DNA of 64,000 nucleotides, taken from positions 19,197,701-19,261,700 of the forward strand of contig CM043791.1 in assembly GCA_023974075.1 (NCBI GenBank). Direction: 5' to 3'. The number at the start of each line of letters is the position of its first letter. The first letter of the stretch is position 1. The translations under genes and the position numbers were made by a program. Positions 28,301-48,334 of the stretch are shown here, piece after piece. A model generated the notes under the pieces. That model had not been told where the DNA came from and made no database searches. It saw only the letters and a program-made list of their open reading frames with translations. Origin of the DNA: Chaenocephalus aceratus (lineage: Eukaryota > Chordata > Actinopteri > Perciformes > Channichthyidae).

Positions 28301-28841
28301 ACAACATTTAAAAAGTGAAAATAGAAAAATTGCATTTGCCAAAAGATAAAATATATGCTTATGACTCAGTTAGTAATGATCGAATGAACTATGAACCCAA
28401 GTTTATAAGAAGAATAAAACATACAAATAAATCCACGATCAAATAGTTTAATTATCAATTACTCTGTTGATTCTTCTTGGTTGGTGAATACAAATATAAA
28501 GTACCGTCTCAATTTCTTCAGACCCGTAGGTAAAAAAAGTGTGTTTTGTTTGATTTAATAGTTTCAACGAAATTGACAGACATTGACTTGAAAACGTTGT
28601 GTGAGGCAACACGGTCTGAAGTTATAAATACACTGCACATGCAGAGGTTGTTAAAAAGTCAGTCAGGCGTTATGGGAGGTTATAAGTGTTATGTAATGCA
28701 ATGAGACATTAAAATATCAAAACTCTCTCCTGGCATTGGCGAGAGTCAATCTGTCGAGCTTTTACTCCGCTAGAGTTAGAACCCTTCATTCCTTTTCTCC
28801 TAGATTTGCATTCACAGCTGTGCACAAACACTCTCTCTCTC
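25307..28841. other. Unique non-coding DNA, GC-richer centre
   Basis: About 25900-27560 is GC-richer with pyrimidine- and purine-rich stretches, and 28000-28700 is AT-rich. Open frames here have low-complexity content. A 37-codon frame with a good start context at 25927-26040 is not recognisable as a protein. No gene called. Confidence 0.35.
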
Positions 28842-28852
28842 ACACACACACA

Positions 28853-28939
<87 letters not shown>
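28842..28939. repeat. (CA)n microsatellite
   Basis: About 98 bp of CA with two CCCACA interruptions, preceded by a CT stretch. Confidence 0.98.
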
Positions 28940-28941
<2 letters not shown>

Positions 28942-30647
28942 CCTCCACATTACATAAAATCTTTGAATTACGGGTTACACATTTCTAGTCAATGTACTGT
29001 GAGTCCTTTTTTACTGCTAAGCTGGACGTCTTGAGCAGAGTGTGCTTCCACGTCCAAACCACACCACGGGACGCTCCTAACCCAGCGGGACGATCTGAAA
29101 AAATAAATACTGCCATAATTACAGAAGAGAGAGACATGGGCCATGTCTGACATGACAAACCCCAGATGGATATCTCAGGCTGACCGTGCGTGCATTTGTG
29201 TGTGCGGTGGGCATGTTTGTGTATATGTTTGTACTCCTGTGAGTTGGTGTGCGTGTGTGTGCTTGAGAGGAAACATGACCTGTGTTCCCCGTCTACAAGG
29301 GCCCCTGCTTTTCTGTGTGTTTTTGGGGAACCATGATGGATTGAATGAGGGTCAATAAAATATAGATAGAGATAAAAGGAATCAAAGAGAAGAGGACAGG
29401 AACAAAGAGACCACTGGATTAAAATACATTGACAGAAATGGCGGTCAAGAGAAGAGACAAAAAGAGCAGGGAGAAACCTCTGGATGTGATTTGGGGAAGC
29501 TTAGAGTAAATATTTATTTCCCATCGCTGGGCCTGTCAGTGGTAACTTGATGGATTCACCGCCTGATGTCTTCCAACGCACACTGCTGCTATTCAAAGAC
29601 GCCTGTCCCCCCTTGTGTTTACGGTGGCATGACTTACACTGCGGTGGACGGCTACACAATACAAACGGAAAATGAGATACTTACTTTGTGGCCGGGTGCA
29701 TACACAGTCACAGCCCCACAACTTTACACACACATACAGGCACACACAAACACACGTGTCTCATAAATGCATTCCTTTGTTGAAGGCAAGATTACCAGCT
29801 CAGCTTATCCCCTGCTTGTGTCGTACTCTTTCCCTCTGTGTGCACGAGTGTGTTTCCCATCAATTTAATACCTGTCTTTGTGGCTACGCAATAAGCTGAA
29901 ACCAAGATATCACTCTCAACTCCGTCTTGCACACACACAGAGATAACCACATAGATATAATGTGTGGTTGTGTGATGACTCTCTCTTTGCTAGGAAACCG
30001 AACAAAACACATTTGAGGGCGATTTTTGGAGAGTGAAATATGAAATTGTGTCATTTCACGCAGAGAAGAGAAGACAAAAGGAGACAGGAGATGTTAAATT
30101 AAGTGATTCTGCCATTGCGTAAGGAGAAAAAACACCATATATATATCTATATATATAATGTATATATCTAATGTGACGTATTCTATCAGGTGATTTTGAG
30201 CCAGCAGTCTTGCCTCTCCATTTGTCACTTCTCACGATGCGTTCTCAGTGTTTTTCCCTTCTTCAGAGTTGTGAAATATCGTCCGGGAGACATGCAGAGA
30301 TCTCAGGAGGCCGTTTCCCAAAGAAAGCCAGCTCATCTCTCGCTCAACACATCACAGTTGCAGGGGCCAGCCTGTGGGCTCCCTGTCCCCCCTCCGCACA
30401 CCCCCTTCTGGTCATCCTTCGCCCCTCAAGCTCTCAGTTTTCTTTTTCTCTCCCATCTTCCGAAATAGTCTTCCTAACGAGTGTTGGCCCATCCCTGTTC
30501 CCAGCTATAAAAACAGGCCGAAGATGCTTAGAGAATGTGGTTATTATTGCACATACACACACACAACACGCAGGGGCCCCTCTCCAGTAGTTTGGTAAAT
30601 GATGCCCCAAACTTAGCTCCAAGCAGGAATGAGTCCAAGGTTTCTTC
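28940..30647. other. Unique non-coding DNA
   Basis: Contains an AT-only patch at about 30138-30170 (TATATATC units). No recognisable gene. Confidence 0.35.
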
Positions 30648-30690
30648 TCATCATCATCATGATCATGATCATCATCATCATCATCATCAT
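30648..30690. repeat. (TCA)n / (GATCAT) repeat
   Basis: ATC trinucleotides interrupted by GATCATGATC, about 43 bp. Confidence 0.92.
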
Positions 30691-35455
<4,765 letters not shown>

Positions 35456-35599
35456 ACGTAATAGTGTCTGAATCTAGCACCAAGCTTTCAACTTAACACC
35501 ATTGATGTAGAAACAACGTACACATCTGCGAATTATCCCGATAACAGTTTTTATTCTACAGTGGTAACCTCATCCGCATTGAAGAGATCATGCCAACAT

Positions 35600-35600
<1 letters not shown>

Positions 35601-35661
<61 letters not shown>
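35601..35661. repeat. (CA)n microsatellite
   Basis: Perfect CA tract of about 61 bp, facing the TG tract 150 bp upstream. Confidence 0.98.
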
Positions 35662-35663
<2 letters not shown>

Positions 35664-37522
35664 CACAGAGAAAAGTTGGGAAAAAACACACAGAAGTCGT
35701 GATGACTTCTAGAAGCTGGTATGAACGAATGCAGTCAATAATGGATGAAGAAGACAGGGAGGACAACCAGCTGGAAACCTCAGAGGCAGGTGGCCAGAGA
35801 AAACTGTCTCGCTCACCTCCTCTCTTCTGTCTCCGTCTCCACCGGTCTTTATCTCTAGCATGCAAACATGCCCCACACAGCTGGCATGTACATAAGTGAG
35901 CAAACACGGCACATATGCATCCAGACAGACACACAAACACGCGTACAGAAAACGGCAGAGAGCCAGCTGCCATTTGAAACTTTCTGATGTGTAAATAAAC
36001 ACCTGAGAGCTTTTCCAGCCAAACAAAACCAATTTTCAAAGCTCTACAAACAACATCTGACCAATCGTGACATTGGCCTTTCTTTTCTTTAGAGGAACCA
36101 CTCAATTAATATGTCACCACAAGTCAAGACCACGAGACCCCGCAAAAATAAGCCAGCCACTTCAGCCCTCTCCTCCTGAGAGAGACGAGAGAGGGACACA
36201 AATTGCCCTCTTTAGAGTAAAAGAGTCATCCCAAAAACCAATAAGCTGGGAGCAGGCACCTGCGGCACTGAAAATAAATTAGTAGTCATTTTTTCCCGTT
36301 CCCACTCTGTTTATTCCCTCATCGTCTCATGACCAACCTGTGAAAACAATTCTATTTATCCACTTTTCAGGTATTCACACCTCTCTGCAGCCAGGCTTTT
36401 TATTCCAGCTGTTTTAAAAACGGGACAAAATAGGCCTAAATCCAATACATAACTACAGCGACAAAACACACAAGCCCTGATGACTTTTGATCAAATCATG
36501 AATCAGTAAAAATAACCTGGGACACCCACATGGAAATAATGAATGTACTAATTAGTTTATTTGCAATTGTCTTCAACTATTTTTGTCAGGTAAATGACAT
36601 CATCACTAATGTCCAAACTGGTCAAAACTATTGTTCAGTAACTGTCTATCTTTTTGGCCAGCGATGTTCCTCACACACTCTGTGACAGTAGGTGCTGAAA
36701 GAGGAGAGGAGCCGCTTTGAGGAGCGCACTGCCGCCGTCACTGTCACAGACACCAGGCCGGCTCGCTGCTACGCATCCCCGCATTGTCCCCCGCTACACC
36801 TGACACTGCCCCTTCCACCTGTGGTGTGTGTGCATGTGTATCTGTGTGTGTGTGTGTGTGATCTGATCTGATCTTGAACACAATGAAGGTTTGAAGAGGG
36901 GAGGAAGTGATCAAAGTGTCAACCAGAACCCCTGATACTGTAAACCCGCAGTGCCCCCTGCTCAGAAACGCTATCTACACAGGTACGTAATGTAGATACT
37001 TGCATTTCATTGTCCAGGCTTTGATGCTAGTATACGTTTTATCCACTACCAATTATGAAGAAAATAATCAATTCTGATTCCCAGTATTCTTGAGAGCCAA
37101 GACTCAATGGTATGGCCATGAAGATAAGATGCATTGATATCAACAATCATTCAATACTGATACAAAAGACCACTGAATTCAAAGTCCTATATCCAAGTGA
37201 AAGTTGAGAGGAGAGCTGTATTTCATTTCCAACACAAAATGACCTTCCAGGCATTCATTTATATCCGTTTTAAACCTCTTTGAATATGATTATTTTGAAA
37301 CACACCCTGATAAGAGCTTCATGTATACTGTTCAACTTTGCAATGATCTCTGAATTAAAATATAATTGTAACAAATAGGACAAAAGAAAACCGAGAGAAA
37401 TAGAGAACATAGATGGTAGAGTCCATTTATCGCTTCTCCTCTGTGCGATATTGGTTTCAAAGGTGCAGTTGAAATTTAAAGAAGCAGGTTAGAGCACGAG
37501 GACCCCTGTCCTAACCATGTTA
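35662..37522. other. Unique non-coding DNA
   Basis: Contains a short TG tract at about 36842-36860. The rest is unrepetitive, with no recognised gene. Confidence 0.35.
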
Positions 37523-37530
37523 GTGTGTGT

Positions 37531-37604
<74 letters not shown>
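37523..37604. repeat. (TG)n microsatellite
   Basis: About 80 bp of TG with one extra G near 37531. Confidence 0.97.
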
Positions 37605-37605
<1 letters not shown>

Positions 37606-38077
37606 CAGACCCAGATGGCAGGCGGGCAAGGGGGAAGGAGGGCCAAGCGGACAGGAAGCAGTAAAGAAGGAGTTCTGGTTACGAGGATCAGACGGCGGGA
37701 CGAACCATGCTCAAAGCTACCGCAGCTACCGTACTCAAGGTGTGGGTTACACTCCTGGACACAAGGGACACACACACAGACACACACATTCTAGTATGGA
37801 CGCTCCCCAAAGGTGCTTGTGTGCGTCCGTTAGCGTCCGAATTAGCATGCAAAGGTGCACACACATGCGTGTGTGCTCGGTCACACACACACTCTCACAC
37901 GCCCCGCCCCACCCCCCCTTCAACCAAGCAGATCCACTTAAAAGAGCTCGTATCAATTGTCAACGGCCATGTTTAGTTGTTTAGGCCCCTTCTCCCCACT
38001 GATGAGGACCAGACCATGGAAAATGCAGCCACCCATTAGCCACATGTTGCTTCTAATACTGACCCAATAAAAAGCTG
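37605..38077. other. Unique non-coding DNA
   Basis: Degenerate CACA/GTGT words at about 37770-37900. Otherwise nothing recognised. Confidence 0.35.
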
Positions 38078-38094
38078 CCCCCCCCCCCCCCCCC
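38078..38094. repeat. C17 homopolymer
   Basis: Seventeen consecutive C. Confidence 0.93.
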
Positions 38095-38476
38095 TCTGCC
38101 ACGGAGAGTTCATCTGGCCCACCACAAAGAGGGATAGAGAGAATTAGACAGGAAACAAAAATGTAATATGTAAAAGGAGATGGATAAAGAAGAGCAGGAG
38201 AGTAAGAAGGAGGCACATAAAGATGTAACAGTGTGAGAGAAAAAAAAGGGAAGTGCATGGGCCTGCTGCTAATTTCCCGCCCTGAGTGCAGTAATCTGAG
38301 GGGAAGATTAAGGTGAAGGAGTTATTCTTGACTATTTTATTAAGAGGTGCTTTAGGCGCTGGAAGAAGGGGCTTTAGCGCTCCTCCTGCAGCGTGCCATA
38401 CAATACAAGACAAACATTTGCTGTTATTTCACCAAAGTACTCTCAGATGTGCTTGGTCGGGGCCTTGCCTTTTGCC

Positions 38477-38507
38477 GCAGAGGAACTTGGCATCAAAGTT
38501 CCTCTGC
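38477..38507. repeat. Perfect 12-bp inverted repeat
   Basis: GCAGAGGAACTT and its exact reverse complement flank a 7-base loop in unique sequence. The stem is shorter than a typical microRNA precursor. Confidence 0.85.
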
Positions 38508-39139
38508 AGTTCTCTGAAAACAAAAATCTGCCCTTGTTTTCCGGGGGTTCTGCCCTGAGCCTGCGTCCGACAGATAAATAGCGAGGTGTCAAAAGACAGG
38601 TCGGAAAACCTCACACCTAGTTTTAATTAAAATGGGAAAGAGCGGTGCAGATGAACGGCACGAAGAGAGGGGGCCACACATTTCATTATATTACTTTAAA
38701 TGTAATCCGAGTATAATCCTTGGGATTGGAATACTGACCTTAACTATTCATCTCGATAATAGATGTAGAAAGTCTCGATTGGATCTTACTGTTAAAATAT
38801 AAAGCCTTATTCATTCAAATAAGAACAACTCATGTTACAAACTGTATCTATATTTTGGGCTCTTTTTCACAAACCTGTCTAAGAAAAGCTAATCTTTGAA
38901 GTCATCCAAAATAAAAAATAAAAGGACATTGCATCTTATTAAAAAAGTTTTAAAATGGAGCCAATGGAGACAGACCAGCAGCAGCCTCTCCCACCTGCCT
39001 CTTTTGTTTGCTTTGTCCCTGCTTCACCGTGCCATTCTTAGACACTAACTGCTCTTCAGTGCTGTTGAAAAACAAGATTCCTCCGTCAGTGCATGTGCGC
39101 GCCTGCGGTCATCCAAAGTGAGCTTTTACTGCATTTAAG
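38508..39139. other. Unique non-coding DNA
   Basis: AT-rich. No repeat or gene recognised. Confidence 0.35.
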
Positions 39140-39380
39140 GAAATGAAGAGAAACACATTTGCAAAGCCAACGTGGCGCTCAAACAGAGACATAACCGTAA
39201 CACCAAGCTGTTTATCTACAGCCCCTCCTTGTCATTTTAACGAGCATGCAGGTCCCAGGGAGCAAAGGATTTGTTTGGAAAACATCTTCCCAATTAAAAT
39301 TGCTAAATTGTCATGTCTTGAAAACCTCAGGAGACTTTGAGTAGAACGGTCAGCGCGGACTGATGAAAACCGCAGAAGTG
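39140..39380. other. Possible conserved non-coding element
   Basis: Unique mixed-composition sequence with CAATTAAAATTGC and a CpG-containing end (AACGGTCAGCGCGGAC). Non-repetitive on both strands. Inference only. Confidence 0.25.
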
Positions 39381-40305
39381 GCAGTTTCAACCACTCATAA
39401 AACACAATTCAGAAACGTCTTCCTCTTTCCTTTTCTGTACTCGAAACAGAGGATGTGGCTAGACTTGATGAGGAGAGAGGTGGAAGTTGAGGGAAACATC
39501 AGACTATAGAAATTCTAAATGTGCCATCTCAGGATTTAAAGACAATCATATCCAACTGGTTGAAACACAAATGGTAAATTGGTGGTGGTTTTTCTTCAAG
39601 CTTAAGAAGCATCTGTTTTTGTTCAACAATAATACAGGCAGAAAACCATCATATCATTTAAAATATTGAATTTCTCTGACATTCCCACCAATTCCACAGC
39701 ACAAATCAGATGCTAGAAATGTTGAGTAACTGAGGCTACTTCTTCACCAGTAAGGAATGATTTCAATGGAGGAAATTCATGCAAACTCTCCATTAAAAGC
39801 CATTAAAATCAATCCAAAGTTGACACGTGGACATTTACTTTAATGCCTGGAAGATATAATTTAAAGCTAACATCCAGTTGATGGTCGTTATGTTTGAGAC
39901 CGACAAAAAAGAAGCAGCGCTCTTCATGTTCATGACATCATCCGAGTCCTATAGGTGATGATGTGTGAACTGCACAGGGCAGGGCAGCTGTGGCCGGGAA
40001 ACAGCAGCAACAGAGAGATACTTGGGATGTCCAGACTGGATGGCAGACAGGATGTACACGTCATTGAGAGAAAGAAGAATTCAATCATTTGTGCATCATA
40101 AAACCAACAATGACAGCGACAATAGCAGTGATCATTACGAATTCCTAAATTTGATCCCATTGTGTGTTGATCCGGAAATGTCACATCAGTGTTTTTCTAG
40201 TCACAGTTAAAACATTAAAAGGCAGTTGAAGCATTTGTTTACGCTCACTGGGCAATTGTCTTTCTATTTTAAAATCCAAGGAGCATTGATGTTGTTTGTA
40301 TACTA
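39381..40305. other. Unique AT-rich DNA
   Basis: No recognised gene or repeat. Confidence 0.35.
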
Positions 40306-41872
40306 CACTCTAAAAACGAATTCAGGCGACCTTTCACCTCCACTTAATTAAATGCATGGTTGCAAGATAAAAATGTGAGTCAATTGATTTAGATAAACAT
40401 TTTAAGTTGCAAACATTAATTTATAAGTTGTGTTGACGTAATAATGTTGGTAATTACATCAACTTAATATTGTGTGTAATTTGAACTCTGATTTCTGCGT
40501 CAATTGACTTAAAACTAAATTCAAGTTGTAGTAAGTAATGCAATTGGCTTGATAACTTAATTGTTCTACACCTTGAGTTAAGGAGTTCAAGTCCACTCCC
40601 ACTTAACATGCCTGGACAAGTTCCCACAGTTAAGACAAATAGAAATATACAAAGGACATTTTAAGGTGAGTGTCATCTCTTGTCATTCAAATACAGTAGA
40701 TAGCCTTGTAGTTGCACTGTATAGGCAAACTTAGCAGCCTTTGAACTGTGAATAGTTCTGTGAGAGGGTACAAAGTAGTAGAGGCTACGGTGAGTGTACA
40801 AATACTTACTATTGTGATATCGCTTTTTATTCTAAATGAATCTCGTGAAGCAAATCAAGGACATGCTTCTTGATCGTTATTTAGAGTTGTCATTGAAATG
40901 CAAGTTGTTGGCGGTCATCCATTCAGAATATATTCATTTAGGTAATTTCTCTTTTTTTCCTTTTTCAAAAATAGCACAATACAATTGAAGTATCCAGAGA
41001 ACTATATATTTTTTTTTTCAAGATTGAAATGAAGCTCAGTGCAAGTTCTTTCAGGAAGACTGGGTGTACATACATCCACTCTGCAGCTGCATATAATCAG
41101 CTCATCACAGTCGTTCTGTTTAACCTATTACATTTCACCTCATTCTCCAGCAGCCAATCAACGTGCTGAAGCCAAACTATAAAATGGTTCTCCTCTCTCC
41201 TGCAGTCAGCTGTGATTTCAGAGTGCGCATGCACCTTAGCATATGGCATGTGTCCATAAATGTTCAAACTAAATGAATTCTCTCCTGATTGAAACATCAT
41301 GTGTTGAAATAAAGAACTGCAGTTCAAAATAAAAAAATTATATAATTTTGTTGTGGAATCAATTAATTTCTTTCTTTAAAGGCAAAAACATGAAAAAGCT
41401 AAGAAAAAAAACTATTGAATACAATATATTTGGAGCAACTTAATTTATAAATGGTTGTCAATTTAAAAATGTGTCTTCACAATGATGGTAATTAAGTACA
41501 TACAACTTAACATTCCTTTTAAATCATACGGTAAAACAAGTTGGAGCAACTTAATTTTTGGAGTAATCAACTTAAAAATGTGTGTCCCGAATGAGGGTAA
41601 TTAAGTATATACAACTTAAAATTCATTTTAAATCATACGGTAAAACTAGTCGGAACAACTTAATCTTTTGAGTAATCAACTTCAAAACCAATTATTAAGT
41701 AAGTGATAATTAAAAACACCTCTGATTGTAGAAGAAAAGCCTTCTCCCCTAACTCAAATAACTTTGTTTGCTTTAACACAATTTCATTAGAAGTTGTCTT
41801 AACTCAATAAACATCGATGCACACTGCTGCGTTGATTTTCTTTGTTGAGCCAAGGCATTTGTTTTTAGAGTG
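40306..41872. mobile_element. Non-autonomous DNA transposon with CACTCTAAAAAC ends
   Basis: The left end reads CACTCTAAAAACGAA and the right end is its near-perfect inverse (TTTGTTTTTAGAGTG). TA flanks both ends, consistent with a TA target duplication. The interior is rich in AACTTAA / TTAAGTT words, a pattern I recall from fish elements with ACTnTAAAAA ends. A GC-richer middle (about 41060-41230) looks unlike the flanks and may be captured DNA. No transposase frame is visible, so mobilisation would need a protein from elsewhere. The superfamily is not determined. Confidence 0.7.
41431..41700. repeat. Tandem repeat of about 110 bp inside the transposon
   Basis: Three unit starts, GGAGCAACTTAAT, GGAGCAACTTAAT and GGAACAACTTAAT, lie at about 41432, 41543 and 41652 (periods near 111 and 109). 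Shared inner words are GGTAATTAAGTA, ACAACTTAA and TTTTAAATCATACGGTAAAAC. The third unit is incomplete. Confidence 0.85.
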
Positions 41873-44178
<2,306 letters not shown>

Positions 44179-44193
44179 CCCCCCCCCCCCCCC
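44179..44193. repeat. C15 homopolymer
   Basis: Fifteen C followed by short CCACTA units. Confidence 0.9.
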
Positions 44194-44989
44194 TCCCACC
44201 ACTACCACTACCACTAAGTTCCTCTATGTCTCTTATCTTCTTTTCCCCTCTCTGTCCCCTCTTTCTCTGGACACAAAATGCCATTTGTTGTCCGTCAGTC
44301 AGTAGCACAGGGCCGGGGTCGGGCCCAGTGCTGAAAGCTCCATTCACACACCCTCTCACCCAGGGATGTTTTTGCAATTCAATATTTTCACACGCAGGCA
44401 GCTTCATCGTTACTTTGGAACCGTACACTTGGCAGGATGAGGCTGGGGGCCTCTGGGACAGAGGGGCTGAGAGGTGGAGGGGTGGAGGAGAGGGGGTCAG
44501 CACAGAGGAATCCTAGTGTCGGGAGGGGATGGGCCTGCCCCGGGTAATGGGCCATCTTGAAATGTTTTAGCCAAGACCCCTCCAACACCTACACACACAC
44601 AAACAAGAGTGCGCACACACACTCTGCTCTACTCATCGCTTTACAGCCGATCTGACTGCTGGTTAACGAGGCCGGCTCTGACTTCCTTCATCAAAATATC
44701 ATCCGATGCGGTCACACTATCCTGCCAGGAACACACTTCCCTCTCTCGCATCTTTTTAACGCACATCTCGAAAACACAGCGACAACCTAATGAGAGTGGG
44801 TTTACATCTACTTGAGCAAAGTACAAATCAATCGAAAAAGCTTCCGAATTTCCTTATTTTCTGAAAATGTATTTATTCTTCAGCACCAAGTTCTGAAAAC
44901 AGATAATAGAGCTGACAGGAAAAAAAAGTTAGAAAACAGGAACCGTCAGAGAACAACATTTGTATCTTTATAAATAGGCCTCATTCTCA
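44194..44989. other. Unique non-coding DNA
   Basis: GC-rich to about 44580, then AT-rich. No recognised gene. Confidence 0.35.
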
Positions 44990-45320
44990 CCAAACCACTT
45001 CCAATTCCACGTCTGCACCACCTGAGGATTTGTTTAGCATACAGAGTGGCTGAGGTAAATGGAGGGCCTGCATTGAGAGGGAGCTCTTAATATATTTATC
45101 CTGTGCACCACACTCTACTTAATGAAATTAAACCACACCAATAGTGGCCCTTTGTCTCTGGGGAGTTCAGTAATCAACGTGCCACCAGTTTTCGTTGTGT
45201 ATGAAAATAAATGGCAGCCGGTGATATGGGCCTAATTGTGTTGCACCGGGGAGGAGCTGGGTGAGAAAAGGAACTTGCAGCGGTGATGTAGTGCAGCCAA
45301 TTTTCATGAACAGCAGCACT
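44990..45320. other. Possible conserved non-coding element
   Basis: Unrepetitive sequence with ACCACACCAATAG, AGTAATCAACG and GGGCCTAATTGTG. It stands out from the simple-sequence surroundings. Inference from composition only. Confidence 0.25.
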
Positions 45321-46042
45321 CAAGAGAGGTGGTCAAATAAGCAGAGGCATTCATCTGGGGACCGGGACCCCCGCTTCCACTCCCCCCCCCCTCTTTCTAT
45401 CCATCATACTCACAAAGAAAGTTAGCCAAGTATTAAACAAATAGAGAGCTCTGCGCACTAGCGCCTGGCAGGGTCACTGGATAATGACAGCTCAATTACG
45501 GTGAATCTCCTTGTACCCCCCCCCTCCCCAGTACAATCCCCACAGCCGCCCCACCCAGCACGGCAAATTTGTCAAACTCACCAAAACGATGGGCCTGACA
45601 GTGTAATCGCTAACCGTCCCCACCGACATGAAAGAGGTCTTTATCTGGACAAATCAAAGAACCTGATCTCGGAGAGAAAAAAGGGTGGGGGGTTGACTAG
45701 AGAAGAGAAATGTCCCGCTCAGCCCCTGTGAGACGTGGAGATGTCTCTAATCCGCTTTAATGAGACACTGCATGCCCATCTTTGTGGTAATGACGGAACG
45801 CAGTGAGAAAGACGGTGAGGAGGGGGGAGGAGGGAGAGATAGAAGTGTAGATGGAGCCAAGGCTTTGAACTGGCGGTGGGATGAAAGGGGAGGCGGGCGG
45901 GGGGAGTTTAGAGCCATGCTGCTACTACACACCACTGTCTGTTTCTGACACACACAAACAGCCCAGGGGACAGAGCAGTTTGTCTGCTTATCATATCTGG
46001 ACAGGATGAGCCATCATCAGCAGCGGCCGGCTGGGACTGGAC

Positions 46043-46043
<1 letters not shown>
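45321..46043. other. Unique non-coding DNA
   Basis: Short C runs at about 45382 and 45517, and a G-rich purine patch at about 45815-45910. No gene recognised. Confidence 0.35.
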
Positions 46044-46128
<85 letters not shown>

Positions 46129-46144
46129 TGCGTGCGTGCGTGTG
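46044..46144. repeat. (TG)n microsatellite with GCGT end
   Basis: About 80 bp of pure TG, then GCGCGTGCGTGCGTGCGTG. Confidence 0.98.
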
Positions 46145-46849
46145 AAGCAAGTAGCTCTAACTTGTCAAGCACAGAAGAAGAACAGGAAAATAAATATGTT
46201 AGTAAAGTGATATTCATTGAGAACTGCAAGATAGTTAGGTATCACATTTTAAATCAATGCATTCCTCAGCTGGTATAACCTAAACTTTTCCTGTACAATA
46301 CACATTGATTTATATTGGATTTGTCATCTTGCTAATGTACTGTTTGTATATTTGATAAAGCAGATTTAGCCCACCAGCTGACTGCATTAGCTAATTTAAA
46401 TGCTGTGGAATAGGGAAATATTTCAATATTGATAAACACTATATCATGATAAAGTAAAAGTCAATCAATCAAACTGCAGTTTGAAACCAACTGTATTCTA
46501 CTATAGTGAATTGCAGTAAACTGAACAAATACAAAATTGGTAGAACAATAACATATCCTCGCAGTATGTTTTTGTGGAAAAATGTTGATAAATAATATTA
46601 GGTTTTTGCCCCGGCTCCTTTTCATAAAAATGTTGTCTTCTCACTAAGAAACAGACTCTGCACGAGAGAACTTGATGTAAGTAAAAGAGAGTACAACATA
46701 AAGGAGAGGAATGGCTAAAACGAAAAGAGCAGGGTGAGGACAAATATCGGAATAAAAGGAAGGAGAGAGAAAGCCGGAGAAAGTGAGCTGGGCTAATACC
46801 AAACAAATCGGGATTAGACCCAGATAAGACTAGTCACAATGCAAGAGGG
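46145..46849. other. Unique AT-rich DNA
   Basis: Nothing recognised. Confidence 0.35.
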
Positions 46850-47150
46850 AATCATGAGGCCTGCTAGAACACGCTAATTAGAGCCTCGACACATTTGGCC
46901 CCTTGTTTTGCAAACAACACGCGATGTTTAACAGCGGGTGGTGCACAATCACACCAGACACACAGAGAGATCATCATTTAGCGTTAATCAGCATACTGGA
47001 GAAGTGGGGATGAGGTTTTTCCTATGGGATGTCTCCAGCAGTCGCACTATATTCTTAGCCCTGAGAGGCTGGATGGAATCTTCTAGACATGGCCGAGCAG
47101 CGATGGGACATAACTCGATAAGCAGCCCAGCTCAAGACAAATGCATTTAA
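46850..47150. other. Possible conserved non-coding element
   Basis: Unique sequence with ACGCTAATTAGAGCC, a TTTGCAAAC word and CpG sites. Non-repetitive. Weak inference. Confidence 0.25.
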
Positions 47151-47590
47151 CTGCAGTGTAATGGCTTTTCATTTTGTGGACCCCCTTTCACTTACACATA
47201 CCGCTGTTCAAATGCTGCTTGGCTATTTTTAACAAGACCCTGCCCCCATCTGCAGGCTGAAAACGAAGGGTATGAGGAGAGACGAAAAACAGGGGGCTGC
47301 CGAAAAAGAAAACATTGGGGATATATCTTCCAACTCTCTCAGGCATGCCACGATCTGCCACTGCCAAATGATTGGGAGATTGCTGTGTTTTTACAAACAT
47401 GGCGGGTGAGGTCATGGTGCAAAGCAGAAAGAGGCAAATTTGCCAACTGGATAATGTGAGGTCAACGTATCATTGGAATGAATGGGATTTAGAGCCTTGT
47501 GCAAGAGCTTAATGCACTGGTATTTGCATGTCAACTCAAAATGTGACTTAGCCAGCATGAGACCAGGCATGAAGCATGGGGCTAAAATGC
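47151..47590. other. Unique non-coding DNA
   Basis: Nothing recognised. Confidence 0.35.

Positions 47591-47656
<66 letters not shown>
47591..47656. repeat. (TG)n microsatellite
   Basis: Perfect TG tract of about 66 bp that faces a CA tract 105 bp downstream. Confidence 0.98.
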
Positions 47657-47657
<1 letters not shown>

Positions 47658-47760
47658 TGCATCCAGGTGTAAGAGGTACCAACCTATCGCTGTGCCAAGG
47701 TCAAAGCTCGGAGTAGTGACAGGACCTCCAACAACTGTGCAAAATGGTGCGCGGGCGGAG

Positions 47761-47773
47761 ACACACACATATA

Positions 47774-47824
<51 letters not shown>

Positions 47825-47826
47825 AC
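47761..47826. repeat. (CA)n microsatellite
   Basis: CA tract of about 66 bp with TATACAAA and TACA interruptions. Confidence 0.97.
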
Positions 47827-47943
47827 TTAGCCAGCCAACAGTGCCAGCTCCTGCTGTTTGGATGACATTTACACTCAACCTTTCTAGTTTGTGATTGATT
47901 GGGGTTAAATCCTAACATTGCCCAAAAATCTGTCACCACCAAG

Positions 47944-47978
47944 GTGTGTGTGTGTATGTGTGTGTGTGTGTGTGTGTC
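47944..47978. repeat. (TG)n microsatellite
   Basis: About 35 bp of TG with one TATG, inside the putative piggyBac-like element. Confidence 0.95.
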
Positions 47979-48265
47979 TACTGTGCATGCATGATTGCTA
48001 TGGCCGCATGTTACACAGGGTAAGAAAAGCGGGTCAAAAAGCGGGTCAAATCTGACCGATTTACTACTTTCATCAATCATAACCTTTTTGTTTTACATTC
48101 GATTGCATTAAGGATGTATGATATCCTTCACAGTAGACATTTACAATTGCTGATCAGCACTTTCATTGAATGTTGGATGATTTAGTCAACTTTGTAACAC
48201 CCATGGTGTTCCTGGTCAAAAATGACTGCCATAAAGAAAAGGAATTGTAACCATCCGGATCAGAT

Positions 48266-48268
<3 letters not shown>

Positions 48269-48331
<63 letters not shown>
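48269..48331. repeat. (CA)n microsatellite
   Basis: Perfect CA tract of about 63 bp inside the same element. Confidence 0.98.
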
Positions 48332-48334
<3 letters not shown>

